A stretch of DNA of 64,000 nt from Cloeon dipterum (GCF_949628265.1 NC_088786.1:39577681-39641680), one strand, 5' to 3'. Positions 10,940 through 22,698 are shown, counted from the stretch's first letter. Numbers and translations are program-made. The notes: generated by a model not told the origin, from the sequence alone.

Positions 10940-11460
10940 AGACGTCGAGTTTGAGCGAGAGATGATGCTCAGTTTGGAGCCTGGACTCTGCGTCTACGAC
11001 GTCGCGATGATTCAACCTGGTGAAGCGCTACGCCCTGCTCCTCACGCCGCGCCGCGCCCCCTTCTGGATGCAGCTCAACCCCCTCGTGGCCGTCAGCCTG
11101 ATCATCTGCCCGCTGGACGTGCCGAGCAAGGAAGGTCTGCAAGACGAAGCTTTTCCTGCGGAGGTGCGCCGGTCGCAGGTGGTGCAGCACGGCAGGCGCT
11201 GGTCATCCAGCGCTCGTGGAAGCGCTACAAGGCCGTCAAAGGTGAGTCAGAAAGCATTTTATTGTCTAATTTGTCTAATCCGGCGTTGGCAGAGTTCGCG
11301 AGTGTTCGATGGGCGGCGCTGACCATCCAGATCCAGCACGGCATCCTCTTCCTCAGACAGCGCCGCCTTCGTCATCCAGTCGCACCTCCGCGTGGCTACT
11401 TCGCCAGAGCCCTCATGGAAATGAGGCTCGTCGAGCATTTCCTACTGTCAACATTTTAAA
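10940..11460 (+). pseudogene. Remnant of an IQ-motif protein gene
   Basis: Two frames each hold gene-like protein. One reads LLLTPRRAPFWMQLNPLVAV over about 11030-11130. Another, after a frame change, reads QALVIQRSWKRYKAVKG over about 11190-11240, a good IQ calmodulin/light-chain binding motif. The latter ends at a donor (caaag|gtgagtc), and an acceptor (ggcgttggcag) at about 11290 leads into a second IQ-like stretch WAALTIQIQHGILFLRQRR. An AATAAA lies near 11472. Because the coding signal changes frame and stays short, I read it as a decayed fragment. IQ motifs occur in myosins, ASPM and ciliary proteins, and I cannot choose among them. Confidence 0.45.
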
Positions 11461-13222
11461 TTTTATGTTTGAATAAAAGGATTGCCAAATACGAATCTTT
11501 TTTATTTAATAAATCAAGTCAATACATTACGAGAGGATTTTGCATTCGATTATTCATTATTATGCGCACTTTTTTTTTGAATTGAAGCACCATTTTGTTC
11601 AGTTTCATTTTTTCACGAGGCTGCGTGGCCTTGCAAAATTCTGACTCGGCTAATAGTGACACGAAGAGGAAAAGAAATGCGTGCGGAAGCCTAGTCAATA
11701 GCATTTGCAGCCATGGCGGCGCCAAGCTGTCTCCTCGCCGCCGCCCGCTCACTGCCAGTGGAGGGCAGGGAACAAAAATAAAAAAATATAAACGCAAACA
11801 TAGAACAAAACACAAGTTTAAGAAGAGAATAATTAACTTCCGATAATTACAAATCATGACTCCATCCTCCTGCTCGTTTTGGTGGTCTGTGGCCCTGTGA
11901 GGTGTCGGTGAGCAGGATCCTCGCACCATCGCTCGGTGCAGCAGCCAAACGAATGACAATCAGCTGGTCCAGCAGCTTTTGTTACAATAATTATAACCAC
12001 GTCTCTGTGTGTTTTTGTTTTGCTTTCGTCTTATTTCATGAAATTTTTTACTGAAATTTAATTTTTCTGAAATCACTAAAAAAAAACTACATTAATTACA
12101 AGTATTTCTAATCATCCGTCAGCGGGATGAATATTTCTTACGTTATTTCTGTAGTAACACCTGAAGAGCACGGTAATTGGTGAATCGACCGTTAGATGGC
12201 ACAATATAAGGCCAATGGAAGTGAAATTATTAGGTCAGCGAGGCTCTTTTTTAAAACTTCTGATTAACCGCTGGAATGAATCCTGATTTTCGACGCCATA
12301 TTGACTTGTAACGGGCGGGAACAAACAGAGATATCGCAACCCAGCCCCCGGTGGGCATTACGACTGCGCAGAAGGTTTTTATTCGGGACATGCATGCGCA
12401 GTGATGAGTTTTGTCCTTTCCGTGAGATTAGGAAGCGATCTGAACATACTGCGCATGCTCAAGATTAGTGCGCAGCATCGAAATTGACGAAATTTTTAAG
12501 CTGACTGATTTTTTCGTTTTGCTTTCTTTATTAACAGCTGATTAACCCTCTAATTGATGAATCAACCGTTAGATGGTACATCGGGCTAATGGAAAAGAAC
12601 GAACTCTCTGCTTTTTAATTTACCACAGCCAAATTTTCAGCAGCAAAAAGGCTCTCGTTCAAAAGACTTGAAACTTCGCAACACAAATCAAAAACTGCTG
12701 ATGTTCAGGGTGTTAGGTGAAAAGAAGAACTCACTCAAAATAACATTTAATACCCATTTACAATCACTACTAAATTCTGCTTTTTTCGAGGTCACAGAGT
12801 TTCGCATTGGAGTCGGGCAGACATGTGCCTTGGACGCAGCCAGGGTGGGTCGTGGGGTTCGCCCTTCCATCCAACCTGGCAGAGGGACACTATATTTTGT
12901 CGTATATCAATTAAAGTGGGTTTAAAATTTGATTTCTTCTTTTGATCCTGTTTTCAGATCTGAGATCTTTTGTTACACTTGTCTCCAAAGCGAAAATTTT
13001 TAGTGTTAGAATTAGAGATTCTTTGTATTAATTTTAGAAAAAAATCAGACACCATCCTTAAATCTAATCCTTCAAATTAGGTAAAAGAGAGAATTTAGGG
13101 GTTTATTGTGTTTGTTTTCTGCTTATTTACGTATAAATAATACATAATTCGCCAGATATTCTCATGCAATGAATTAAATCTTTAATTATCTAAGTTTGCA
13201 TTCTTTCTTTTATTCAATTCCC
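11461..13222. other. Non-coding stretch with two copies of a dispersed repeat
   Basis: No convincing gene. About 12165-12495 is a plus-oriented copy of the repeat also found at 34060-34390, 48795-49175, 49700-49870 and 50905-51625. Its hallmarks are gaatcgaccgttagatggcac, gacgccatattgacttg, tgcgcagaaggttttta and gcatgcgcagt. A second partial copy of its left end (tgaatcaaccgttagatggt) is at about 12530-12600. The remaining sequence is AT-rich with no recognisable structure. Confidence 0.6.
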
Positions 13223-13406
13223 TGAACGAAACTTTTTTCTTACAAAATATAACAATACTTATATTACAGATTCATTCTTCGTTTTTGACATTGCTTCGTT
13301 TGTTTCTGATAATTGTAATATAAACTAAATGAAACCGCTAACTTGCCTGTGTATGCCTAAACAAGCGTAGCCTACTGTCTATGGACAGTAAAGTGATTGG
13401 TCTGTT

Positions 13407-14986
13407 CTATGGTAGTCTATAAATTGAAACAGATGCATTACAACCTACAGAGCGCAGTTCACTAGCCAAATCGGATAATTCTGATTCTTTGGAACATGGG
13501 TATTTGCGATGAACGTAATAACAAATATTCATCTTGGTCAATTTGGTCAAAATCCTACGATTTCTAATCCGGTTCAAAAGTGACCCTATGTCACCAAAAT
13601 CTAATTTGAGGTTAGTGCGGATGCAAATGTCTTGGAGATGAGGCGCAGACAAAATTCTGTCAAGTTGTAAGGTGCTGTCGTACCGTAATTCTTCACCAGC
13701 ATTCCTGTAAATATGATAATCGAGTTAGTTTTTTATTATTTCGTTTCAAAATATATATTTTACGAGTTTGTCCAGGTAAGACTTTTCAATTGACCAAGAG
13801 AAACTATCTGATCCTCAAGACTCAAATAGGAGTCCCTTAATTTGAGATTTTCCAGATCATGGCAGAGTTCAAAGATATGTCTGAACGTGATCTTGAATTC
13901 TGGCCTCAAGTCTTGGAAGATAAGAGTTTTTAGAGTTCCTCCTACTCTGCGCAGGTTGCGCAGCAAACGGTGTCTCTCGCTTTGGAAGTCTATTCTTTTC
14001 CTATCATAAATCTGAAATATAATATCACATTTTAATGAAAATCTGCACAACACCTGGGCAAAAAATATATATTACCTGAAGATGAGTCGTACCAATCGGA
14101 ATCAGGTCAAAGAAGTCACTCGAAAGAATGACCCTTGCTTCTTGAAGAGGTTTAACATTGTTTGTCTTCCTAAAAAATATGTGAATTCTTCTAGGAAATT
14201 CCCATTCTATATATTCTTGGCTATCAAATTTAGAGGGGAGTGTCTCCAGAATGTATCCCAAGGAATGAATTGGTTCCATGTCGACAAGAATATTATTTGC
14301 TCGAATGGACTGCAAGTTACGGCTTTCCCTGCAGACCCGCACAAATTCTGTAAATGTGATGGTAACTTCGTTAATGCTGACTCGAGTTAAGTTTTCCATC
14401 TTCAAGAGCAGGTCAGTGGCGAGTGGCTGTAGCCGTATTTTTTTGAACATTTTCCTTTCAGAGTGTGGGTATGCCATAATTGGGTCCTTAATCTCGAGCT
14501 CTTTCAAGTTGGGAACAAATTCGACCAGATATTGAAGGAACTAAAAGTAAAAAGCAATATTTTTAGTCATGTTTCGGCTACACGGCTCTATTTTTTACCT
14601 CTTCCATTGAAACGCAAGCTTCAGAAAAACCTCCAGAGTTATATTGCAAGCGGAAAATGCTAGCAAAATCTTTGGTTGAAAATATTTCAGTCGTCTTTTG
14701 CTGGCCAAGGTATGGAAGAGCAGCCCAAACTTGGTCTGCTCCAATTTCTTTTATCCTTTCCATTGCTTCATCAAACAATATTTTGCGCATGGGAGGAGCT
14801 GAAAATTGTTTAAAATTATTAGAAAGCTCAAATAAATAACGATTATACAGTACCAATCTTCTTTGTAATCAGGTCACTGTAGCCTCCAATATTTTTTACG
14901 ATTGTGTTGATCGCCCATTGTTGCAAGGAGAGAAGGGAAGGGACGAATTTCTCTACTTTATTATCTGAGTCGTTACCGCCACTCAT
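13407..14986 (-). CDS. LRR-like family protein, paralog A (intact)
   Basis: Five minus-strand exons (14986-14854, 14798-14599, 14540-14076, 14011-13764, 13704-13407) join in frame to 447 residues. An acceptor, ttttaacag, sits immediately before the ATG, so a non-coding exon is spliced on upstream. The N-terminal quarter is helical (FVPSLLSLQQWAINTIV; PPMRKILFDEAMERIKEIG). The rest alternates short hydrophobic strands and helices (NLTRVSINEVTITFTEFVRV; DLENLKLRDSYLSLEDQIVS; LTKMNICYYV) in a way that suggests a leucine-rich-repeat solenoid like F-box/LRR adaptors, but no clear F-box or catalytic motif is seen. I cannot assign a function. Paralogs B and C keep the same exon lengths apart from two in-frame codon losses in C. 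Confidence 0.8.
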
Positions 14987-15491
14987 CTGTTAAAATAAAA
15001 GGCGTTTTGCTTAGAAATTGTGAGTCTAGACGAATCAGTTAATTCAACGAAGCAATTTTTTTCTCATTCCCTATTTACCTTAAGTTTTGAGAATTATCCA
15101 GAAAATATTTATTTTCGTAGCGAAATTAATTCAGAAATTTGGGATTTTAAAAAAATAATATATGCGTGGATTGATTTTTAATTTTTTGCCACCTGCCTAA
15201 AAGCTTTAATCGAAAAAAAATACTTTACTGGACTTACTTAGCCTTTCATTCAGTTCTAGAATATTGGTTATGTATTTAATATGTGCTCAAGAATGAAATG
15301 ATTCGTTTAAACACTTAAAAAAAGCATGAAATTTTGGTTTTCAAACGATTTATCGATTGTGTCGTTAAAAAAGTAGTGAATATATTGAGTCATTTGGCCG
15401 TTATTTGACGCCACGAAAGCCAAGATACGTGTTTAAAGTAATAAGTGAGGTTTAATTCAGTTCATATCATCAAGTAGAGCTACAAACTCAC

Positions 15492-15650
15492 CTTAAATTT
15501 TGTTCAGATCACGAAATTTGAAAGCAAACCAGCAAATGCGCACGCGAAGCTCCGTTGGCAACAGGAGGATGTAAATAAATCCCCTAATTACGGCTTGGTG
15601 GCGCTGGCGAGCATGGCAGCTAGGGATGCCAGCTGCATTTACTTTAAAAT
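15492..15650 (-). promoter_or_regulatory. Non-coding first exon and promoter zone of paralog A
   Basis: On the minus strand a consensus donor (aaatttaag|gtgagtttg) ends at 15492. Equivalent donors sit at the same distance upstream of paralogs B (25781) and C (31705), and in an orphan copy at 28531. The acceptor immediately before each ATG shows what it joins to. The sequence upstream (cgccaccaagccgtaattag and gctggcatccctagctgcca, read on the minus strand) is conserved between copies and probably holds the core promoter. The start site itself cannot be placed. Confidence 0.6.
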
Positions 15651-16056
15651 ATTAATTTACCGATGTTCTGTGCTTGAAACTGGAATCTTATTGACAAATC
15701 CAGGGAATTAAACTACATTAAGTAGGCTTTCGTGCCAAACACAATCCTAATCTTATTTGTCATGAAACCCCTTTGCGTTAATTCTGACATGTGGCAACCC
15801 CAGCAGTGCATGGGATCAGCTGGATAGATTTCTCTGGCTTACCTGTGAGTATTAGAGCGGGTAAATTTTAAACTTCACATTTACCTTTTACACAATTTAT
15901 TTAGATGTAAGCACTGCAAACAAATTTCTGGTGACAGGGTCCCGCGTGAAAAAATTTGCTTCTTCATGACTGAAGACCTGCTGCCGACCCAAAACAAGCA
16001 AGGAAATGGGCACTATGCATTGAAATTTAACGCTTAAAACCTTTCTGGGCCGAGAA

Positions 16057-16825
16057 ATGGAGATGGAGAGACATTCAAGGAGCTAAAGAATGAGAGTCAA
16101 GTAGGCAAAACTCGGATTCAAAAGCCGCTGTGCAGACTGCGAGTGTCCGACGTCGGACGGCCACGTGATCGCGTCGCGGGTGGACAGGTTCAAGCTGAGG
16201 AAATGGGCCATGGAGGTCATGAACCTGACGGAAGAAGACGAAAACCTGCCGGACGTGGTCGAAGAAGACTCTTTGATCAGCTATTTTTGCATCTGGCAGG
16301 CAGAGTGAGTTTTTTCAAGATGATAAAAACGCAGTTAGTTCATTTTTGCGCGTGTCTTAGGTTTGGGGACGAGTCTGGAGACGAGGCTGTGGCTTGGTGG
16401 CCGAAAAACCTTGATTTGGAAGAAAACGCAAAGGTGCTGCGGGAGAATTATTCAGGTACTAGGGAAATTTTAATAAAAATAATAATTTCCATTGTTACAA
16501 TTTTTCAGTTGGAGAAGTTGAACAGTGTTGGGTGCAGTTGGAAGAGGTTGATCTGGTCAAATACGAAAAGAAAATCCCTAAGAGGAAATACGGCAGTGAG
16601 GTGTGTCTTTACTGCGGCAACAGTTACAACAAACTGATGGATCACGTCAAACTGATGCACAAAGAAGCCATCAAATTCGGAATTCGGGGCTGCACGACAT
16701 ATTTTCAAATCGAGGAGGGAAAAGAGCTGCACATGCAGCATGATTCTGAATTGTTGCCACTCATCTGGAAAAATAAACGGCATATTATTTTTAAAACTGA
16801 TAGAGTTAATTCTATGATTCATTAA
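16057..16825 (+). pseudogene. ZAD zinc-finger pseudogene, truncated (block 1)
   Basis: Copy of the gene at 1972: ZAD exon about 16100-16306, second exon about 16361-16456, third exon from 16509. A stop follows the first ATG within ten codons. A 2-base deletion in the ZAD (cagactgcgagtgtcc where the intact gene has cagactgtgcgagtgtcc) breaks the frame inside the first zinc-binding pair. Exon 3 keeps only two fingers (CLYCGNSYNKLMDHVKLMH and the next) before diverging near 16740. Intron borders are preserved. The same 2-base deletion is in the block 2 copy, so the damage predates the duplication. Confidence 0.8.
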
Positions 16826-16951
16826 TTCGACCTATTTAAGTCGAAATGTTTCTGTCTTAATGCAAGAAATCGTTGCGGTGTACTTGCTGAACTTTTAATT
16901 TTGTACTATTTGGCTATGAAAATTAACACTAAAAACCTCTTTCGGTAGTGA

Positions 16952-17305
16952 CATGGAGAGACATTGCAGAACCAGAAGCTTCAGGAGTCGAGAGATGCAG
17001 CCGCCAAGAGTCGGAGAAGCAAAACCTGCCATTCAAAAGCCACTTTGCAGACTGTGCGAGTGTCCGACGTCGGACGGCCACGTCCTCGCGTCGCAGGTGG
17101 ACAGGTTGAAGCTGAGGAAATGGGCCATGAAGGTCATGAACGCTGACGGAAGAAGACAAAAACCTGCCGGACGTGGTCGAAGAAGGCGCTTTGATCTGCT
17201 ATTTTTGCATCTGGCAGGCAGAGTGAGTTTTTTCATAACCCCTTAATATTTTATTTTGATTTTGACGCGTGTTTTTGTAGGTTTGGGGACGAGTCTGGAG
17301 ACGAA
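16952..17305 (+). pseudogene. ZAD zinc-finger pseudogene fragment fused upstream of an LRR-like paralog
   Basis: Copy of ZAD exon 1 (16952-17222) plus the first about 25 bases of exon 2 (from 17281). CRLCECPTSDGH is intact. One extra base at gtcatgaacgctgacgg (about 17140) shifts the frame before the second CxxC pair. Homology stops at ggagacgaa (about 17305) and sequence belonging to the LRR-like paralog starts within about 40 bases. A separate, less altered copy than the ones at 16057 and 26343: it lacks their 2-base deletion. Confidence 0.75.
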
Positions 17306-17348
17306 GCAACTTTATCAGTTGTCTAAATAATGCGATTGATTATTCCAG

Positions 17349-18905
17349 ATGGATGGTAATGACGCCGAAAAAAAAGTGGTGAGGTTCATTCCTGCCCTTC
17401 TCTCCTTGCAAAAATCGGCGATCAACACAATCTTAGAAAATATTGGAGGCTACAGAGACCTCATTACGAAGAAGATTGGTACTATTTAATCCCATTTATT
17501 ATTTTAGCTTCCCATAATATATACATTTAACATATTCTAGCTCCTCCCATGCGCAAAATATTGTTTGATGAAGCGATGGAAAGGATAGAAGAAATTGGGC
17601 AAGAGCAAGTTTGGGCTGCTCTTCCATACCTTGACCAGCACAAGACGACTGAACGTTTTTCAACCAAAGATTTCGCTAAAATTTTCCGCTTGAAAAGCAA
17701 ATCTGGAGGTTTTTCTGAAGCATCCGTTTCAATAAAAGAGGTAGAAAATAGAGCCGTGTAGCCGAAACATGACTAAAAATATTGCTTTTTACTTTCAGTT
17801 CCTTCAATATCTTGTTGGATTTGTTCCGAACTTGAAACAGCTCGAGATTGAGGACCCAAGGACAACAAGGAGCAAGAATTTGTTCAAAAAATTACGGCTC
17901 GAGCCACTTGCCACTGGCCTTCTCTTGATGGAGATGGAAAACTTAACGGAAGTCCACATTGGCGGAGTGTACATCACATTTTCGGACTTTATGCGTGTCT
18001 GCAGGGAAAGCCCTAACTTGCAGTTGATAGAAGCAAAGAATATCCTGGTCGACGTGGAACCTATTGATTTCATGAAAAATCTTGAGGCGCTCCCCTCCAA
18101 GTTTAATTACCAAGATTATGATGAGTGGAAATTTCCACAAAAAACTCGAATTACTTTGAAGAAGACAATCGATGCTACACCTTGTCGAGTTGCAAAGGTT
18201 ACTCTTTCCAACATCTTCCTTGGCCTGATCCCGTTTGTTTTGACGGAACTGCACGTATAATACATATATTTTCCCAGCTACTGTTGTGCAGTCAAAATAT
18301 TGTTGAATTTCAGATTTCCAACCGGAAGACAACTGACTTCCAAAGCCACAGAGACTATTTGATTTCTAACTTGCGCAGAAGAGGATTAACTTTAAATAAA
18401 GTTGTATTCGATTCCTTGAAGCCAGAATTGAAAATCGAAGTTCAAAGACGTGTTTGAACATTGTCAACATTTGGAAACTCTTGAAATGTACGAATCGATT
18501 CTGAGTCTTGAAGATCCTGTAGCTTCTTTTGGTCGTTTAAAAGTACTTACCTGGATAAACGGGTATAATATATTAGAAAATTTAATAATATAAATCTAAA
18601 ACGATTATTTTATTTTAAGGTCACTTGTTGAAAAAGAACGAGACTACATCTTACGACTGGACAGAATTTTAGCAGCACCTCTCTTGGAAGACATGTATAT
18701 CAGCATTTCCTCTAAAATTGATTTGGGCGACCTAAATTCACTTTTAAGCCGGATTAGAAATCAAAACATGTGTACAAAATTGACTAAGATGGATATTTGG
18801 CGTTGCGCTCATCCGGACTACCCACATTTGAATGAAGTTGGACTTCAGGCCTTGCTAGATGTACTGAGCTCCTTAGGTTGTCATGCAACTGTAACAACAT
18901 TTTGA
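17349..18905 (+). pseudogene. LRR-like family paralog D, one frameshift
   Basis: Same five-exon architecture as the minus-strand paralogs: 17349-17478, 17541-17740, 17799-18254, 18314-18562, 18620-18905. All borders are consensus (acceptor gattattccag just before the ATG). Exon 4 is 249 bases where the other three copies have 248. The extra base is near 18440 (aaaatcgaagttcaaag) and puts a TGA a few codons later; removing the shift restores a frame to the end at 18905. Protein similarity to A-C is clear but looser (for example AALPYLDQHKTTERFSTKDF). Either a recent pseudogene or a single-base sequence error. It is the most diverged member and lies in the opposite orientation. Confidence 0.75.
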
Positions 18906-20544
18906 CAACTATATCGTACCGAACCTTAACCTTTTACCTTTAAAAGAGAAAAGGGCTATCCGCTAGTGTACATTCCGGACAATATAGAATTATAATGGCA
19001 ATTATGATCATCAGTACGAAGATAACCAAATTAGTGTAATTTCTTAAAAAAAAAACATCACAATAAAAAAATAATCTCATTGTCAATCCAGAACTATTCA
19101 ATTATTTTTATTTAATTGAGAATTAATATTTGTAAAAAATTGTTGGCTTTGTTTCTTTTCTCCATAAAATATAAATTTCGTTTCAAGAGGACGATCGCTC
19201 CTTAGACCAATTTTGAGGTTATTATTAGCACCAATAGAAGTAACCCATAGCGCGCCACTCGCCATGCACCTTACGGCACCGGCTCAACGCCCCAAAGAAA
19301 GTCCTTGGCCGCCTAGCACCGCACCCTCCAAATTTCGGCTGCCTCCATCACTCAAAATCAGATAATGCTACCCGATTTTGTTTCAATTTAGTTCCGGCAC
19401 TGTTAACACATACATAAAAAAGTATATATTATATTAATTAAATAACTTAATCGAGCGACAGTTGAGAGTGATCATTAATATTAATTGCATTTTACAGAGG
19501 GGGATATTCTGTATCTGAGTAACAAAAATGAGTTAGTTTAATTAATGTCGAGATTTCTTATGAAGGTTCAACTTATTCTCATGAATTACTGGCCGTAATT
19601 CTCCCTTGCGCTCGCCCATCTGGCAGTGGTGGAGACTCGAGGACACGACTACCCTGACTGGAACATGCAGTGTCCGACTTCAGAGCGACGCTTAGCGGCC
19701 GGTTGAAGTTAGCGAACAGCAGAAGCTCCCATCTGCAGAAACCGTGGCTCGAACGGGCCATAGTCTAGTAATAATCGCTAGGCAGTTATTGTGACACTGG
19801 CTATTTCCATTAGCTTGGCTATATTCTTATCATACCATAGACGACCGTGTTACAGAATGAAATATAACTCTGCGCCATTAAGTAGGATGTTTTCTATTTT
19901 TCTTCTGCGCAAAGAGGCAAGGCCGTAAATAAGATAATTTTGTAAAAACTTTTTAACTGATAAAAGGACCAGAAAAATTATGCCAGGCTTCCCTTTTTCT
20001 GTTACACTATTGTTTGTATCTGCTGGCAGTTTTTTAGTTGTACTTCCAGCAAATTGCCAAAATATATAATTTATTTTACGATAGAAAACGTGAAATACAA
20101 GCAATGAAATCGACGTCCCATTATACTTTTTATTGACGATATGTGTTAAATTCTACATAGCTTCTCGTGCTGGTTGCACGTTTTTGTTCATATATGCTGT
20201 TTGATTTCCTCTCCGCAGCGTTACCGAGAGTTAAAAATAGCACGTGCTGCGTTTGCGTAAAAAAACAGCTAACTTCCTCTTCAATTTCAAGCCATTTATG
20301 GAAAAAATACGACTTCCGACTTTGGATAAAAATGTATGGTTATGGTTATTGCTCGGTTCATGCTTTTTTCTCCTGTTGGAATCATGTCCTTTCCCTTTTT
20401 TCTCTCCCGCTGGAAGGACTGAAGGTGCGGTGCGTCAGGTCAAACTTTTGTTTTCAGCCTCTTCAAGTTGTCAATTCGATCACGTTGTTGTGGCCCAGGG
20501 TAAGAGACTCTAGCCTGAGGAATGGAATAAAAGAAAGAATGCAA
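18906..20544. other. No gene recognised
   Basis: AT-rich to about 19200, then mixed sequence. The GC-richer islands at 19240-19340 and 19580-19770 have no coding or repeat match elsewhere in the window. Open frames around 20170-20565 on the plus strand show no recognisable domain, carry no splice support, and end where the zinc-finger pseudogene homology begins. Confidence 0.5.
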
Positions 20545-21182
20545 ACTTATAGATGTGTCAGATAGTCGTATGTATCTCTTGCCGCAGTAAAGACAAACTT
20601 TTACTGATGTATTTCCTTTTCTTAGGGATTTCCTTTTCATATTCGGTGAGATCTACTTCTTCCAACTGCACCCAACACTGCTCTAAATCTCCAACTGTAA
20701 AATTTAGAGACTTGAAATCATCCTGACGAAAATATTATCAAAAATCCCAAACAAGTACCTGAATAATTCTCCCGCAGCAGCTTTGCGTTTTCTTCCAAAT
20801 CAAGGTTTTTCGGCCACCAAGCCACAGCCTCGTCTCCAGACTCGTCCCTAAACCTTAAATACAAGCGTCAATGTCAAAATATAAATTTTAAGCTATTGAA
20901 ATAAATACGCTGCCTGCCAGATGCAAAAATAGCAGATCAAAGCGTCTTTTTCGACCACGTCCGGCAGGTTTTCGTCTCCTTCCGTCAGGTTCATGACCTC
21001 CATGGCCCATTTCCTCAGCTTGAACCTGTCCACCTGCGACGCGCGGACGTGGCCGTCCGACGTCGCACACTCGCACAGTCTGCAAAGTGGCTTTTGAATG
21101 GCAGGTTTTGCTTCTCCGACTCTTGGCGGCTGCATCTCTCGAGTCCTCAAGCTTCTGGTTCTGCGATGTCTCTCCATGTCTC
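20545..21182 (-). pseudogene. ZAD zinc-finger pseudogene, minus strand, truncated
   Basis: Reverse-oriented copy of the gene at 1972. Exon 1 starts at about 21180 and keeps an intact ZAD with both cysteine pairs (CRLCECATSDGH, ICYFCIWQA). Exon 2 (about 20855-20760) and the start of exon 3 (about 20697) follow with preserved splice sites. A shift of one base near 20615 disrupts exon 3 just before the first finger (CLYCGKRYIRLSD in another frame). Homology ends near 20545 after one finger. The ZAD part alone could still encode a finger-less protein, but I treat it as a pseudogene. Confidence 0.7.
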
Positions 21183-21359
21183 CACCCAAAAAGGCTTTAA
21201 GCAATAATTTTCAATGCTCAGTTAGGTCCTGATTGGGTCGGCTCGGCAAAAACAAGCTTATTTTGTCACTCGGAACTTTTGCTGCTTGCAATCTTTGCAT
21301 CTTCCTGTGAAGTCATGTCGTCATGTGTTTACCGTTGTTTACAAGCAACACCTCCGTTA

Positions 21360-22690
21360 CTCCTGGTTACGTTGATATATCAAAGTTGATATGATATTTC
21401 AAATATCTCATATCAATATGAAGCCTGATATTTGATATATCATATCAGGCTGATATTGATATCTAAGTCGGATATCAAGGTTGATATTAGTTGACATTTT
21501 TGACCGACAGATGGCATTTTTCATGCCGGTTTTCGCATAAAAGTTTAGGATCAAACTGTACTTTCCGTCCCCAAACATGGGCGTAACCGATATTGAAGTT
21601 TTCGCAATGCACTAAGGCGCGAAAAATGTCTCAGCTTATCGATCACAGATGATCTCTCAGCTGTGGTCAGCTTATAGTAGCTTTTGTGTTGAATGAAAAT
21701 TAAATTAAATTGTTTGTAAACAATGGTCAGCAACGTCAGGTAGGTCAGGTAAAACCCTGACAACAATAAAGGCCACCCACGCCAGCTGATTGGTCACTGA
21801 TGACCTCTATCAGCTGGCAGTACCATATTTACTTGTTGAATTAAAATGATATGTAACAAATTGTTTGTAAACAATGAATTTTGATTTGAATGGTGAATAA
21901 TTAAGAACTAATATTGTAACTAATCCAATCAAAATGTGTACAAATAACGCGAATAATATGGCGAACATTGCTCTGATGATGGCATAGCCCCAAATTACAA
22001 ATTGAATAACTTAATACAAAACAGCTGCTACGGTTTAAGGTAATTTCATTCTGATTTCTCTTATGTGTATCTATTAAACTCAATTATTTAATACCAGATG
22101 AAGGTTGAAGAACACATATGATATGGAGAAAAACACTCCAATATTTAAATTTGAAGATAAATTGACGCTCTCACATTATCAGCTGATAATGTAAACATCA
22201 AACTTAAAATTAATTTTAAAATGGCACAATTAAATTATAATATTTTATTAATTACTTAATGATAGATATTAATTAATTAATTAGACACCCATGTGGTGGG
22301 AAGGGGGGAAGGGAAAGCAGCCAGATGCAAATTTTGGCGCCATATGGTAGGAGCCGACACACCCCTTATCAAACATCAGTTTTAAGAGCGCGCAATATTT
22401 AAATTATTTGAATACTCATCACATGACTGCGAAAAACCGCCATTTTTCAAAAGTTTTCTTATTAAACCGATATTTATGAAAAAAATCGGTGAAAAATGCT
22501 TACACATCGGTTTTTAACCCTTTTAAATAGCCATAACCGGTTTAAGTTCGTCCAGCAACCATTTTTTGATCATCTGGAAATATCAACGTTGATATATCAA
22601 ATTCTGATATTTTTCGGTTGATATATCAATTTTTTGATATTTTAAATATCATATCAATATCAGATATTTGATATCGATTTTTGAGCTAGT
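21360..22690. repeat. Element bounded by ATATC/GATAT-rich inverted ends
   Basis: About 21370-21500 and 22575-22685 are both dense in gatatc, tgatatatca and catatcaatat words and are roughly inverted relative to each other (gttgatatatcaa-type ends). The roughly 1 kb between has no protein-coding match. It contains two similar pieces with cagctg and ttgtttgtaaacaatg (near 21710 and 21860), and attaattaattaatta near 22265. It fits a non-autonomous transposon with degenerate subterminal repeats; the boundaries are approximate. Confidence 0.45.
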
Positions 22691-22698
22691 GCTCAACC

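Larger units (their letters stand above)
13223..16912. repeat. Segmental duplication block 1
   Basis: Direct duplicate of 23501-27200. Both begin at ccctgaacgaaact..ttcttacaaaatat and end after taattttgtactat. The shared content is, in order, an LRR-like gene on the minus strand, its upstream non-coding exon and promoter, a short spacer, and a truncated plus-strand ZAD zinc-finger pseudogene. A third, shorter copy lacking the zinc-finger part lies at 29572-32093. Substitutions and small indels are scattered throughout, so the copies are not assembly duplicates. Confidence 0.9.

Noticed and set aside
10962-11459. 165-codon ORF read as one protein
   Set aside because: Its middle lies out of frame with the gene-like segments, and it runs through a donor/acceptor pair. 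Only the IQ-containing part resembles protein.
20167-20565. 132-codon plus-strand ORF
   Set aside because: No domain or splice support; its 3' end overlaps the minus-strand zinc-finger pseudogene, and its composition is unlike neighbouring genes.
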